64,000 nucleotides of DNA. Origin: Colias croceus (Eukaryota; Arthropoda; Insecta; Lepidoptera; Pieridae). Under the pieces are notes generated by a model that saw nothing but the letters and a program-made list of their open reading frames with translations, had not been told where the DNA came from and did not search any database. The DNA is taken from NCBI RefSeq assembly GCF_905220415.1, contig NC_059543.1, positions 6,386,001-6,450,000 of the forward strand, given 5' to 3'. Below, piece after piece: positions 23,534-36,200 of this stretch (within the stretch, counting starts at the first letter, position 1; each line of letters opens with the position of its first letter). Position numbers and translations under genes: made by a program.

Positions 23534-24704
23534 ATGTTCTTATAATATAGAGTTTTTTTTTTTTTTTGTAAGGTGTCTCTTAATGTTAGCCAAAAGGGCT
23601 TCTACATTTTAACGCGGACGCGATAATATAGAGTACTAGTGTACATTGTTTACGCATAATATATTGCTTTAATTTGTAAAAATATTGAGAAATAATTTTT
23701 ATTCTATAAGTAAGTACTCTGTTAAGGAACAAAGAATTATATTTGTACGATTGTATTCAATAGTCTATTTTATGAAATACATAGTATTTGTTAATAACGG
23801 GTAGATTAACATTTTTGTTGTAATAATTTCATTACATTTTCCTTCACTTTTATATTATGTAAATGAAAGTATGATTACACGTAATAAGTGTGTAATTTTT
23901 TAAGCTATTGCATAGCTTCTATCGCGGGCCTTGAGCGCGGGGACCGAATCCAGAAATTCCGTAACGAAAAACCTCACGCTCCCCACTCCGACGGGCGGAG
24001 GTGTGGCTTGAAGGCATAGCATGCAATAGCTTTGCCGCGGCAGTCCCCGAGTGCCACACGTATTTTTATTTTTCTAATATGTTATGGTATAAAATTTGAT
24101 ACATATTATTTAAAAATGCGGGTTCGTTTAGATTTTTGTAGAAAGATTGGTAATGGAACTCTATGTTAATATTTATTGTGATTGAACATTTAAATGTATT
24201 CATTGTTACAAATTTTATTAGGTAATAAGGAAAGTTTGTAAAGATATTTATGATTCATTCCTAAGTGAAGACTTTCGATTTAATAGTTTATTATAATAAA
24301 TGTATTGGAAAAATTCAATGTTTTATTGTATACATAACTAGCCGAATATCAAACCTTTTCCTAGTAAAAAGCCAATGCTGCTCCTAAATAGAGTAGCTTT
24401 CAGTTAGAATTTTATTATTATCTAATTATTATAAAAAATATCAATTTAGAAACTATCTCTTTATTATATTAGTTTTGAGTTTAAATTTTGTTTCTGTTTT
24501 ACTTAAGTATTTCACTATAAAATTTCAAATAAAATCTTGGGTTTTTCAAAAGAAATATATAACGCAAAGTCAATGATTTTCAATAGGTACCTACATACAT
24601 ACTTGATACAAAAAGTAATAACCACATAACATATTATATGCACATAATATAATAGAAAATAAAAAACTTCGTTTTATTTGTAAATATTTTATTACGATTC
24701 AATT
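23534..24704. other. Sply-Spätzle convergent 3' region
   Basis: This contains the Sply 3' UTR, the 150-bp repeat copy, AATAAA for Sply at 24295-24300, and the minus-strand AATAAA complement for the Spätzle gene at 24673-24678. No further gene is visible. Confidence 0.5.
23910..24058. repeat. 150-bp dispersed repeat, copy 2
   Basis: Downstream of the Sply stop, inside the probable 3' UTR. It matches copy 1 apart from small indels in an A-run and near GACGGGC(AC)GGAGG. If transcribed, the two copies place the same module in an intron and in the 3' UTR of one gene. Confidence 0.75.
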
Positions 24705-26869
24705 CTACTTTTTTCTCTCAACACACTCGCAACAGCAAGGAATATAGAAATGTTCCACAAATGCTTCACGTTTAGACCTCGATAATGCTATCATTTCTCT
24801 CAGTATGTATTTCTGAACGCAAATTCCCTCGGAGTCGTTGCTGAATAACGCTAACAAGGAACAACGACCATTTTCTGTATTGCTGAAAAAACCGAGGAGT
24901 TAAATCAGTCATAATTTAAGTTTTCGTAACTAGGACTAGTTATGTTTACAATTATTTTTTTTTTAATTAAGTATTTTTTTAAGAAATATCTGATAATGAT
25001 TATTTATACTCTTACTGAAATGAAATTCAGGCCCCAAAATTTATATTTGCATTGCTATGTTTATACACTTACCCTCGCATCATCATTTTTTTATCATTTG
25101 GTCTGTGAACAGAAATAATAATTTTTAATGTAATATTAATCTTGGTATTAATTAAAATGTATGATATGATATTACAAATAATGCATTTTCGTGACATCGT
25201 ATCTGTAGACCTCTTAAAACTCTATCTTTTACTTTCAATATAAATGCACTACTAATTAATTAAAATAAAAATAAAAACTAACCTGCATATTTCCACACGA
25301 AATCGTTGAACTGGTTCTTGTTTAGAATTTAAAATATAAAACCACAAGCCACTTTTGCTTTTGGCAGCTTTCGGAACATAGAGCTAAAAGTAGTTATTAG
25401 GTAAACATTATAATTGCGTACAATCACTTAATCACACATTTCATATATGATCATATTATATAATCACATATTTCAAATGGTTAAAGTATATTTTGTGTAG
25501 AATAGACTTGATTGCTGAAGCGGGTATCATGGGTGGTAGGCGTTGCCCCAGTAGGTATGACAAAAGGACGAGTATTTTTTCTATTCTTAAGAATTTCTCG
25601 TAATAACTTCATAACATATTGAATTTGCCGTTTGTGGATTAATAATTGTTTATAATGCTCGATCTTATTTGAAGGAAAAAGTCGTATATACATATATTTA
25701 AAAAACTATAAGTATAGTTAACCGTCTCTGGGAAAAATGTGAGGCATCTTTGATTTAGGTACTTACTTTTTCCATAGAATCACACAGTTCTACTTCTAGA
25801 GGAGTGAATGCAAATCTGCTCTCGATTGAAAGCGTCGATGCGAAAGTGATATCATTACTGAATATAGTTTGGTTATTTCTGAGCTGAAACAAATTATATA
25901 AAGGAAAATGCCATTTATAACGGTAAGTATAAACGTTTTTATAAATTAATTAAAAAAAATTACACTAATTCGAGCTTGGGCAGAGCGATCAAATAGTAAA
26001 AAATAAAAATAAATTAACCCTATAGTAGATGATGACAAACCTCTTTTATTAGTTCGTTTGCGATATCTTCTGGATAATCCGGAACCTCAGTACAAATGCC
26101 CAATGTTCTACATTCTGGTGAGAGTTTTGATTCATCTGTAAAATGAAAGCTGATTCATAACCGCTTTTTTTCGACTCTTTTTGTAATGACCTTATATTTT
26201 TTTAAAGTAAGAAATACATACCGATAGGCATCCACGATCCATTCACGGAGACAAATAATACGAGGGTTGTAAAGTATTTTAGATATATCTGTAAATAAAT
26301 TTAAGCGTGATTTTAAACGAAAAGTATTGATTAAATATACTAGGTATAAGAAGCTAGAAGAAAACCTCGTCGTAGAGACAAATTGCTACAGTAGAATTCC
26401 TAGATAATAGTTAAATATTTAATCATTAAACACCTAATATAAATGCCTGTTATGTATCTACAAAACGAAGATCTCTTCGTGGAAAATTACTAGCGCTTCT
26501 ATATACCTATATCTATATCTTTCAGGACTGGACGCTACATTAAATAAACATCTACATAGATTTAAATGGATTATATAAATTGCTTAATAAACAGTCAAAC
26601 AAGAAAAAATATTTTGGTTACAAGGAATATAAATAATACATAATAAATGCTCTTATGGTTTAATCACAATAATTATTATACTTCGATTTTACTTATAAGG
26701 TACCTATTAATAAATTATTTAAATAGTTAAAATATGTAATACTTTATACTAAAGTATGCACATAACTTCAAGAAGAAAATACACATTAGCTCTTATGAAA
26801 TTCAATAAATTATAGTTACCTAGAACTTCTAAAAAATCTACTTACAAAACGAGACAACTGCCCAGCCAT
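24705..26869 (-). CDS. Spätzle-like cystine-knot cytokine
   Basis: Minus-strand exons in transcript order are 26869-26846, 26288-26222, 26135-26041, 25883-25767, 25383-25283 and 24882-24705. They total 582 nt, or 193 aa. Residues 8-28 form a hydrophobic signal sequence. A short propeptide has CRTLGICTEVPDYPEDI. The knot domain has LCDSMEKLYVPKAA, GLWFYILN, RFRVEIC (Cys134), Cys142, the CVQKY motif (Cys156) and the closing FYIPCCCEC. That is the cysteine order of Spätzle, the cleaved ligand of Toll receptors. The precursor is shorter than Drosophila Spätzle because the propeptide is small. No clear R-x-x-R site precedes the knot, so the activation site is uncertain. Which paralogue it is cannot be decided. 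Phases and splice sites close fully. Confidence 0.88.
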
Positions 26870-27075
26870 GTTTTCCTCTCACAGTGAATACTTCAACTGA
26901 AATACTGAAATCATACCAATTTCATTTATAATATTGTGATATATATTAAATGTGTATGCGTGCAATTGCATCAATGAATTATCTTTACTTACTCATAAGT
27001 CGTAGGTAAGTACCTACAGCTATTTGCTTTCTATTTAATGCATATTCGCGTAAGCTCAATTATACTGCGAATTAT

Positions 27076-27251
27076 CACTACATAGTATAAAACAAAGTTC
27101 TCTGTCCCTTTGTATGCTTAAATCTTTAAAACTACGCAACGGATTTTGATGCGGTTTTTTTTAATAGATAAAGTGATTCAAGAGGTAGGTTTAAGTATAT
27201 AATTTATTAGGTTTTAGACAAAGCGGGCGAAGCAGCGGGCGGTAAGCTAGT
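27076..27251 (+). mobile_element. Helitron-like short repeat, copy A
   Basis: From CACTACATAGTATAAAAC to AAAGCGGGCGAAGCAGCGGG..AAGCTAG|T. The interior AAATCTTTAAAACTACGCAA and GGATTTTGATGCG are shared with the copy at 29201-29397 in the same orientation. Confidence 0.65.
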
Positions 27252-28209
27252 TTATTATGATTGATTCTCAAATATTTTAGTAGCACTTGCTACATACATA
27301 GAATATATTGGAGCAATGAAATACGTTTTGAAATGAATCGTGTGATTAACATGTATTAAAGCATAGAATAAACGCAAAAAGTATCCTACGCTATTCATTT
27401 AACGCGATAAGCGCATTTATTAAATGAATCATAGTTTTAGTAAACCTCTACAATTTGAAAAGCAGGTCAATGTGATTAAAATTGAAATAATATCTTAATG
27501 ATAAAATATTTGTTAATATAAATTAAATAATTATGTAGAAAAGAAGTCGAATGATTCTAATATGGTTTATGAGGTGGTTCTTTGGATTAATATTTGTGGC
27601 AGTATCTCGTGGATACACATTATCTAGATCACCATAAACCGCATCAGACACGCACACCAAAGTTCAATAAAAATTTAACTCTACAATAGAGTCAGACTTT
27701 GGGATGCGATAATTTTTCTTTCAGCAAAAAAGTAGGGCTAAACAAAGTAGGAGTAAGTAGTATAAGCGGATGTAAGATGCGATGGTAGATATCATATTTT
27801 TTCACTGGGAAATTATATGCAATTTTAATAATCGTAGAAATGTTATTATATATTGAATTCATCTCTATTTAAATGACAAATTGAAACAGTAATTTACTTA
27901 TTTATAATGAGGATAAAGGAAAATTAGTCAAGTGTGATACACAAACCACAATAATGGTTCTGATATTACATACGTAGAAATATATATACAATATGTATTT
28001 TATGTACTTGTAAATTAACTACATATGTGATGGCTAGATCTGTGTGACATTACACATTATTATTGGAACTTTGGTGATACATATAATAAAATAAATAAAC
28101 TGCTTAATTTCACTCAGGAAGTTTAATTTATTTTATAATGTATCGTAGGTAGGTAATTGTAATTTATTTTTACATTTTAAGTTATTTGAAACTGTTTGTT
28201 AATCTTATA

Positions 28210-28375
28210 CTTAATATAAAAATGAGTCCCAAAATGTGTTGGTAAGCGCATAACTCGAGAACGGCTGAACTGATTTCGTTAATTCTTTTTTTGTATATTC
28301 CTTGAAATACGAGGATAGTTCTTATGGAGAGGAAATGTATACGTGTACCATGGGCGAAGCCGGGGCGGACCGCTA
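28210..28375 (+). repeat. Short interspersed repeat
   Basis: TTAATATAAAAATGAGTCCC at the start, GCATAACTCGAGAACGGCTG inside and GGCGAAGCCGGGGCGGACCG at the end form a recurrent repeat plan of the same general class as 2728-2895. Confidence 0.45.
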
Positions 28376-28565
28376 CTTTGTTATCTAGCTCTATTTATTA
28401 CATAAAAAATTTAAATGGATTCAATTCAGGTTGTATTTATACTCATTCAATATACCGTTTGAACAATAAAGTTCATAATCATAATAAAGTTGTTGAAAAG
28501 AAGTCATTTTGACACAAAGATACTTGTCACAGTAAATCAAAAAATCAACATGTGAATAAAATTTT

Positions 28566-30623
28566 ATGATGAAATGCTTTATAGCTGTGATCTTTATTGG
28601 TTTACAAATTGTGACGTCGAATGGCTCAGTTAATTACTGCGGATCTAGAATGTGTGGTCACACAAATGGCCATACATTTTGCAGGTATTTGGTAAGTTAA
28701 AATTAATTTATCAATAGTTTTTCATTTTATTATAAAACAGTCCTTCTCGTTCGCTATAGACTCAAAAACAACTACATCGATTTTCATGCCGTTTTCACCC
28801 ATCGACAGTCTGCTCGCGGGCGAAGCTACGGGCGGTAAGCTGGTTCAACATTATATTTTACAATTACTTAGTTAATCTTTTTTTTATCAACATAAAATTA
28901 AAAGATTTGTATCGGTTTCAACTTGGCGTTTACGCAAGCTTATTTTCCATGTATTTTTATTTTCCTATTGATATGTAGTGTTTCAAGAGCACCACATAAT
29001 AATAATTGATCTTATGCTACAATAGTCGGGACCGGGACCCACGTGCTTAGGTTACATGCAGGCGCCTCTTTCAATGGATGATAAGGTGCGAATCATGGCT
29101 CGCCTTAATCGCAGACGGAGTGATATCGCGATGGGCTTGAATGATTGGCCTCCTGCTGCAGACATGCTCAAATTGGTAAATGTTTTATTTTACTTGTCAC
29201 AGATAATCACTACATATTATAAAAGTCGCTTTCTCTGTCCCTATGTCCCTTTGTATCAATGCTTAAATCTTTAAAACTACGCAACGGATTTTGATGCGAT
29301 TTTGTTTAATAGATAGAGTTATTCAAGAGGAAGGTTTTCGTATATAATTTATTTGGATTTAGACAAAGCGGGCGAAGCCGCGGGCGGTAAACTAGTAATA
29401 TTAAATATTATTTCATTATTAAACAATTGTGGAAAATCTTGTATGTATATTGTATATTCGGTTGGGCTGTGAATGGATATTAAACTACTTTTTGCCATCG
29501 CAATTATTTATATTTATTTGATCGTATCCAAATTCTCAATCTCTTAGGTTTTATTAACTTTTATCAATTTATTTTAGCGTTGGGTTGATGAATTGTCACG
29601 AGAAGCGCAGCTGTGGGCCGACCAGTGTAGACCTCCGAGTCACATTGAAGAGCATGACGCTTGCCGGGATCTTTGTACGTATACTCTCATTAGCTTAAAG
29701 GAAAAAGTATCTACCAAGTAATTTACAAATATAAATGAACATTGTGAAATAACCAAATTGAATCACTTACTTTTGTAGTTTAGTAAAAACACACCAATAA
29801 CACTACTAACAAGATGGCTTGAGTCATAATTCGCTAACTAATAAATATTAGAGCACTATAAATGTATTAATATTTGTTATTAAAATGTGATTTTCAGATT
29901 CTGTCTCAGTAGGACAGTGTGTGGCATCGATAGTGGGCGAAGCGCCGGGACTGCGGCCGGAGACGATGGTCGACATCTGGTACATGCAACGGATATCTTA
30001 TGAAGGAAACTTTACTTCATATATTCCGTAGGTTTCGTCTTTCTATTATATTGTTATTGTTGATTGACGTATATAAGAGTTACACAAATTGTTTTATAAT
30101 TAACGTGAACAATGTAATACGTTTATATTCAAAGAAACAAATCCATGAAATGATAAATGTTGTATTTTATGGTTGCCCTGCTTGGTTTATTAATGTATGT
30201 TTAATTCATACGTCTAATAATTAATATAAATTAGAATATTGCTATTATTCAATCTCTTTGTCAAGGTCTTCAAATAGCTATTACGGCGATTTTGCTCAAA
30301 TGATTTGGTCACGCACGTATATGGTTGGATGTGGAAGAAGTAGATTCATGGTAAGTGAAAGGTATAACTGAAATATTAAAAAAAATCGTCTAATCAAAAT
30401 GTTTTATGGAGAGCCCAGTAAAGGACATCTACAAAACTCTATATCTCTGTTTAAGGCACTATGGCGTGGTCGCGTTCGAAGCGTAGAACGTTTAGTTTGT
30501 AACTTTGCACCCCGAGGGCCCATACCCTTCCGAGCGCTCTGGACGCCTGGCGAACCAGCCACTATGTGTCCTTCGAGATCCCGACCCGATCCTGATGTAC
30601 CTGGACTTTGTACTTTCCGTTAG
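28566..30623 (+). CDS. Secreted CAP-superfamily protein (antigen 5/venom allergen-like)
   Basis: Coding exons are 28566-28691, 29026-29175, 29578-29674, 29898-30027, 30266-30350 and 30456-30623. They total 756 nt, or 251 aa, ending at TAG 30621. A signal peptide covers about residues 1-19 (MMKCFIAVIFIGLQIVTSN). The insect antigen-5 start YCGSRMC..HTFCRY follows. The CAP body includes LSREAQLWADQC, VGQCV, FAQMIWSRTYMVGCG and RLVCNFAPRG, then a cysteine-rich end PGLCTF. Two conserved CAP histidines appear replaced, by Leu69 in ARLNRRRS and Asp176 in GDFAQ, so the usual metal-binding tetrad is probably absent. These are extracellular proteins, mostly of unknown biochemical role outside venom. 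A donor-like C|GTTAGT at 30619 overlaps the stop, so some transcripts could continue into the block at 30685. The domain call is firm; the 3' end is uncertain. Confidence 0.82.
28735..28845 (+). repeat. Helitron-like 3' fragment in CAP intron 1
   Basis: It ends GCGGGCGAAGCTACGGGCGG..AAGCTGGT, a degraded form of the CTAG terminus. It is preceded by a CTCAAAAACAACTACATCGA stretch. Confidence 0.45.
29201..29397 (+). mobile_element. Helitron-like short repeat, copy B
   Basis: From TCACTACATATTATAAAAG to AAAGCGGGCGAAGCCGCGGG..AAACTAG|T, in CAP intron 2. It is the close sibling of 27076-27251, with a small internal duplication of TCCCTATG. Confidence 0.65.
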
Positions 30624-30684
30624 TATCACAATTAGTATACTAGTCCTACTCCATAAATCTTAATTTAGTTACCTACTACTACAG

Positions 30685-32546
30685 ACTGTATTTCCCGAAA
30701 TGCGGATATTTCAAATGAAGTATTGTGAGTCAGTGCGTTTAGATTATTCAAAAGTGGTTAAATTAATTCCAGTAAATGACATTAAAATTCCTGAAGACGC
30801 CGATAAGGACATGGGTATTGAAGAACACTTGCTTTTAAATACTGTACTTGAAATAGAAAATAATGACACATTAAATTATATGGGAAGCTTAGACGAGCAT
30901 TACTTAAAGACAGTAGCTATGGCCACTATTGATTATCTGTTTACAACTGAACTATATTCTAATAATAACTTATATAAGAGAGAAGCAATGGATAGTAAAA
31001 TATACGAAGAAAATGCTACATATTTAAACAAAGAAGTTACCACTATAGTACCGGATTCAACAGTTATTCAAAATAAATGGATTGCAAAAAAGAAAGTAAG
31101 TGTGGTTGGACGTCCAAAACCGTATAATTTAGAAGAATTAGATGATCAAACGATACCGAAATTATTAAGAAGTAAGTAAATCTAGAAAAAAGATCACCTT
31201 GAATTAAATTGTACATAACAATGATACTGAAACCTGTTCCAGATGAAATCGTTGAAGACACCACAGAAAAATGGGATCTCTATGCTGATTTTGATTATAA
31301 GGAACTGGATAATTATGGATCAACTACTTTAATATCAAAAAACATAACAACTGGTGTGTTAAGATCGTATGAGAATAGTAATAGAAATAAGTACAGAAAT
31401 GGAATTGAGATAAAATTTAATTTTCCAGGCCATGAATCAACGGAACTAGACAGTCAGACAGATATAGAATCACTAAGAATTGAAACAATCGAAAATTCAG
31501 AAAAATATATTACGCCTGAGATTGAATTAAAATCTAATTTCTCAATGATACTCAATCTATCCAATACTGTGTCGTATGAAACAACTAAAGATTACTTAGA
31601 TGATTATCTTTCAGATCGTAAGTTGTAAATAATACATAATTGTGGTTAAATGAACGTGCGGTTCGAAGATAAACTGCGTTTTATTATGTGTTGTAAAAAA
31701 TATGTGTCTGTTTGTACAAACATAATATTATTTTCAATTAATATAAAAATGCAATACAAAGTTACTAAAACAACCATTAAAACTAAAAAATTGCATAAAC
31801 ATCATAGTACCTAGTATAGTAATTCTTCGTTTAACTGTCTTAATTTTTAAAAAGGATATTCAATTGTGTTTGCAACCTAAATGGTTTAGGACCTAGAGAG
31901 GTCTATCACTGTTATGTTAAGCCAAATGTGAAGAATTAATTTTTACAAATACAAATATAAAATGTTGATATTTTACTTTCTTTACAGCGGAGACATTTCG
32001 ACAGTTGCAAGAAGCTTTAGAGCGTATGGAGAACAATTTGGCTGATCCAGCAACCAGTATAGGAAAGGTAACAATAAAAAAAATGTTAATTCTACGCTTA
32101 TTTATATTTACCTTAGATTAAACAAAAGACTTCTAATCTAAGTTGATTTGTGGAAGTTTTGTTTCTCATTTTTGTATTAAAATATTTTTTAAAATTCTAT
32201 GAATTGGAAAAACATAGGAATTATTTATGAGTGTGATTTATTTGCTAAATAAAAAATTGAAGTATAACTAATAAAATATTTTATACAGGTTCGACGCGAA
32301 ATAAGGACTCAGCAGCCTGAATCCAATGTTACCCAATCGAGAAGAAACAGCAAACAACGTGCTGAAGAATTGTTGGCAGAGATAGAGAGAAATAAAACAT
32401 TACAAAGAGGTCCAATGCTAAATATGGTATTGAAGTATTTGCCATATTTAAAGCCGTATGAAAGTACTATTTTAGGTGAAGACTCGCAAAATAGCGCCAA
32501 AAGGATAATGCCATCGATTATTTTGCTTTTAGTTTTGTGTATGTGA
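30685..32546 (+). CDS. Acidic tail block with hydrophobic C-terminus (CAP isoform extension or separate gene)
   Basis: Four exons, 30685-31171, 31243-31617, 31988-32067 and 32289-32546, join with GT/AG sites in a single open frame of 399 codons plus stop. The product is Glu/Asp/Lys/Asn-rich and has no domain I recognise. It includes a helical ETFRQLQEALERMENN and an LLAEIERNKTLQRG segment. It ends with a basic-then-hydrophobic tail, KRIMPSIILLLVLCM, like a GPI-anchor signal or tail anchor. The first ATG, at 30700, has no signal peptide after it. A secreted, anchored product would need one from the CAP gene, yet joining from 30618 to 30685 is out of frame (the block needs phase 0, the donor gives phase 1). 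Possible causes are an indel in this sequence, an unseen exon or donor, or an independent gene. That the block is coding is likely; its gene boundaries are not known. Confidence 0.65.
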
Positions 32547-33223
32547 ATTGTTTTAGAGATTTAAGAATTTTTATTTATTTTAGATTTGAGTTTGATTTGT
32601 TTAATATATTTTAAAAACGGATATAGAATTTTAATTTTTCTCATTAAAAAAATCATGAAAACCATGCAGCAGACGATACATATCTTACGTTAAAAGAATT
32701 TTTATTATAACAATTAGTTTATGGTTTTAAAAGTGCAAAGAAGTTTATTAGCCAACATGTTTCGAATAATGGCATCCAATCGGGAATTCCCTTGTGCTAA
32801 TGTTGATGACCTTTTATTGTAATATGTATAAAAGAATGGAATTTCTTTTAAATTTTAAAAGGGTGTTTCAAACTAAAAAGCTTATACGTACAATGTACAT
32901 AAATTGTTAATTTGCAATTAAATTGAAAGCAGTTATATAGTGTTAGAGCGGTCATTGGTCGGTAGTTTATCGCTAACAGGCGGGCAGGCTCGTTGGCTCG
33001 TAGCTGTCGCGTAGCGCGCTACGAAACTTTAGCATTGCATTTTTTTATAATTAATAAAAAACCACACGTTCCATCGTTTTATATTATATGCGTTAGATAG
33101 GTTTAATGTGCGTTTTTAAAAAGTAGGAGATTTCTATATTATGTTGGAATAATTTAGAAAATCTTATGTTATTGAAATCATTTCTATTTTGTATCTAATG
33201 CTATATTAGAAAACAATAATAAA
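32547..33223. promoter_or_regulatory. Intergenic region upstream of katanin
   Basis: This holds the 3' end of the preceding transcript and the promoter or 5' UTR of the katanin gene. A local GC-rich stretch, GGCGGGCAGGCTCGTTGG and CGCGTAGCGCGCTACG, lies at 32980-33023, the latter a near-perfect palindrome. No gene is visible. Confidence 0.35.
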
Positions 33224-36200
33224 ATGTCCGACGATACAAAATCAGCGTCAATGAACGCATCTTCCTCTCGCTCGTGGTTCCGTACAGCTGATGATGTTAA
33301 AATTGAGTTTGGATTTGGAGTTCCGCTTGGAGCAATGTCGGCTCATCCCACTTTTCATTCTGCGTGGGATATTGGCTGGTAAGTAGCAAATTAATGAAAA
33401 TTATTAAACTTATAAGCTTTACTAAAATGAACGAATGGCGCGGGTTTAAGGGGTACTTATATTGTACCAAGGACAATTTCCTTTTGAGTAGCGATATGAA
33501 TCGCGTATTTTTCTGCACGCAAAGTATTTAATTTCAAGGCGTTTTTTACCATAAATAGTCCTTCTCCTCGTCCTTGATAAGTTCTCAAACATAAGTATGC
33601 AAAGCATATTATGTCATATAGGCGATATAATCGGTAATATAGATATGTGCATGTGCAACTAAATTGAAAGTTATATTTGCAAGTGCAATTCCACATAGTA
33701 ATAAAATGCACTTTCAATGTATTGCACTAAACATCAACATTTTCTATTATATGTAAAAGGTACCTAGGGGCTAGGTTATCTAGATATAGCGAACGTTTAG
33801 CCAACGTGGTCAGTGCTAATGAAATTACCGTGAAAGGATTGTTCAATTAAGGTGAATTATCGATTCGATGCGTTCTTGTCTGACTGGACAATGCACGATA
33901 CGTTTATGACGTATTATATAATATTTTATAATAAAATGTAGTGTTCTTTTGTCATATGCTTATAAACTAAGAAAAGCGTTACTTACTGTGGTTACTAGTT
34001 CGTTTCATTTCATTCATTAGAATTAGAGAAAAGACAGAGCTTAGAGATGGTGGATGAGTTGCAGGAGTCTTAAATATTTAGGCCGTCGATAATTCAGTCT
34101 CCCAGTATGATGCCAATTTTCAGAATATAACATTTGCCACATTGCCAGTTAATAATAGTTTAAAAAGCAAAATCTGCTTTTTATTAGTAGAGATTGTAAC
34201 CACGTAGCACCAATTTATTTGTAATCATGTCGAACTCAGCTTGCATTCGGCAAAATAAATGACACCTTTATCGCCAAATAATTGAACTAGAAAAGGAGCC
34301 TAAAATTACCTCAAAATTGCTTAAAATGAGTGAGTAGTTCTAGTAGTGGGCTTTTTTGATAATTATTATTTATGGAAGTGAGTAAACAATGTTTGTTAAA
34401 AATTGAAAAACAGAATGAACGTATTCGTTCCTCTATTGATGAAGACGAGTTACTGAATACAACTATATATAGGTTTTTTATGCTTATCTTCACTGCCAAG
34501 CGTGCATCTGAATAAATTGAACTTTACATCATATTTCAGTGTTCTAAATTAAATCGTATGAAATTACATTGGAATAGCACAGTACGTTGTAGAGTAGGTT
34601 GGTGCTTCATTTTGATGACATTAAGAGCTTAGTGCAGCTATAGCATTAATCAGGTTGTAAAGTTGCAGCAAAGGTTACAGCTAAACCCTTTAAGATGACG
34701 CTTAGTACTTCTTAGAACAAGTTATAAGTAAACTTGAGAACGAGGACAAAATAATGTGGCAGGAAATCATCACATGAAATTTATTTATGTCAATTGATGC
34801 GTAGGAGTCAATTGGTGATACTGAAGTTATTGTGATAACCAGATTCAGTGATTTGGCTCGTTAGTGCTAAGGTCATGAGTGGGAGTACTAAAAGCATAAT
34901 TCTCCACCCTTTATCTTCATTGATATAAACAAATGGTTCATTGTCATATAAAATCAAAGTTATTTTCGTCTTTGAGAATGAAACACACTATTTGGAGGAG
35001 AAAAAAAGAATACCTAACTTCATATAAATCTTAGATATAATATTAATGTGTACACTACTGTTTTATTATTCACTCTTGATAAAATTACTTTCTATAAAAC
35101 AAGGACATCAGATAATCGGCTAATGTACCACCAGGAAATTCGAGCGCTCCTGTAAATTATAATAGGTAATTATTTTAGAAAAGTGTGCCACAACATTTCA
35201 TTGACCCAGTAAATGTCTCGACAATTCCAATGGTAATCGTGTATGGAAAATACTAACCTTTACCTCCAATACTGTCGATATGTCTTTGAACTCATCGAAT
35301 CAATGGACATTGTAAGAAATAATGACCCCAGCCAGTTCAGTGACCCTTGACACACATCCAGTACAAAGCCTGTCAGGCTACCCTTCCTTAAAAATGTAAA
35401 CAGTCAGTTCAACCACCTCGAATTTAGATTTTAGATTCGTTGAGGCATTCAATGAACTTTATAATACTTAGGTGTGTACCTACAGAAAATTTTTAACTTT
35501 TTGTAGAGTTATTTTTTTGGACTAACATGTTGATCTTGAAGGGATGTTATCTTGACAAATTAAATTATTAATGTTTTAAATCGAAAGGAATCAGATATTA
35601 AAAAGAAAATCATGATGGATATGTCTCGATCTGGATAAAGTTGCTACATATGTATATTCTACACTTAAAAAAAGGTCTTTTGTCTACGAGTAACGAATTA
35701 TTTATCTTGTACTTTGTACTTTCGATTTCGAAATTGACAGATTTTGCTACCTAGGGTCAACCGTGTCGAACAATCTCTCGCTTGACTCGGAGATCGATAT
35801 TCGTATCGGCAAAGCGGCGACCATGTTTGGGAAGCTTAATGAAAAGGTATGGCGAAACAAACATCTCACTGTTAAGACTAAGATGATAGTGTTCCAAGCT
35901 TCCATCTTGAGCATTCTTTTGTACGGGGCTGAGACTTGGACGTCATATGCCAAACAGGAACGACGATTAAATTCCTTCTATATGCGCTGCTTACGTAAAA
36001 TCTTAGGCATAACATGGCAAAACAAGATCACAAACCAGAAAGTACTCCAAACTGCACAGCTACCTAGCTTGACTACGTTGCTCAAACAGAAACGCCTACG
36101 TTGGCTAGGGCATGTGTACAGGATGGAGCCTTCTCGGTTGCCAAGGCGCGTTATGCTAGGTGCAATCGCCGACGCAAGGAGAGACATCGGGAGACCTTTG

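Larger units (their letters stand above)
26870..28565. other. Divergent intergenic region between Spätzle and CAP genes
   Basis: Both genes start outward from this 1.7-kb stretch, so it carries both promoters. It holds a Helitron-like copy at about 27076-27251 and another repeat at about 28210-28375. The remainder is AT-rich without a recognisable gene. Confidence 0.5.

Noticed and set aside
30399..30455. Upstream extension of the CAP final exon to the ATG at 30399
   Set aside because: The acceptor TTTAAG before GCACTATGG keeps frame with the previous exon; the extension is intron.
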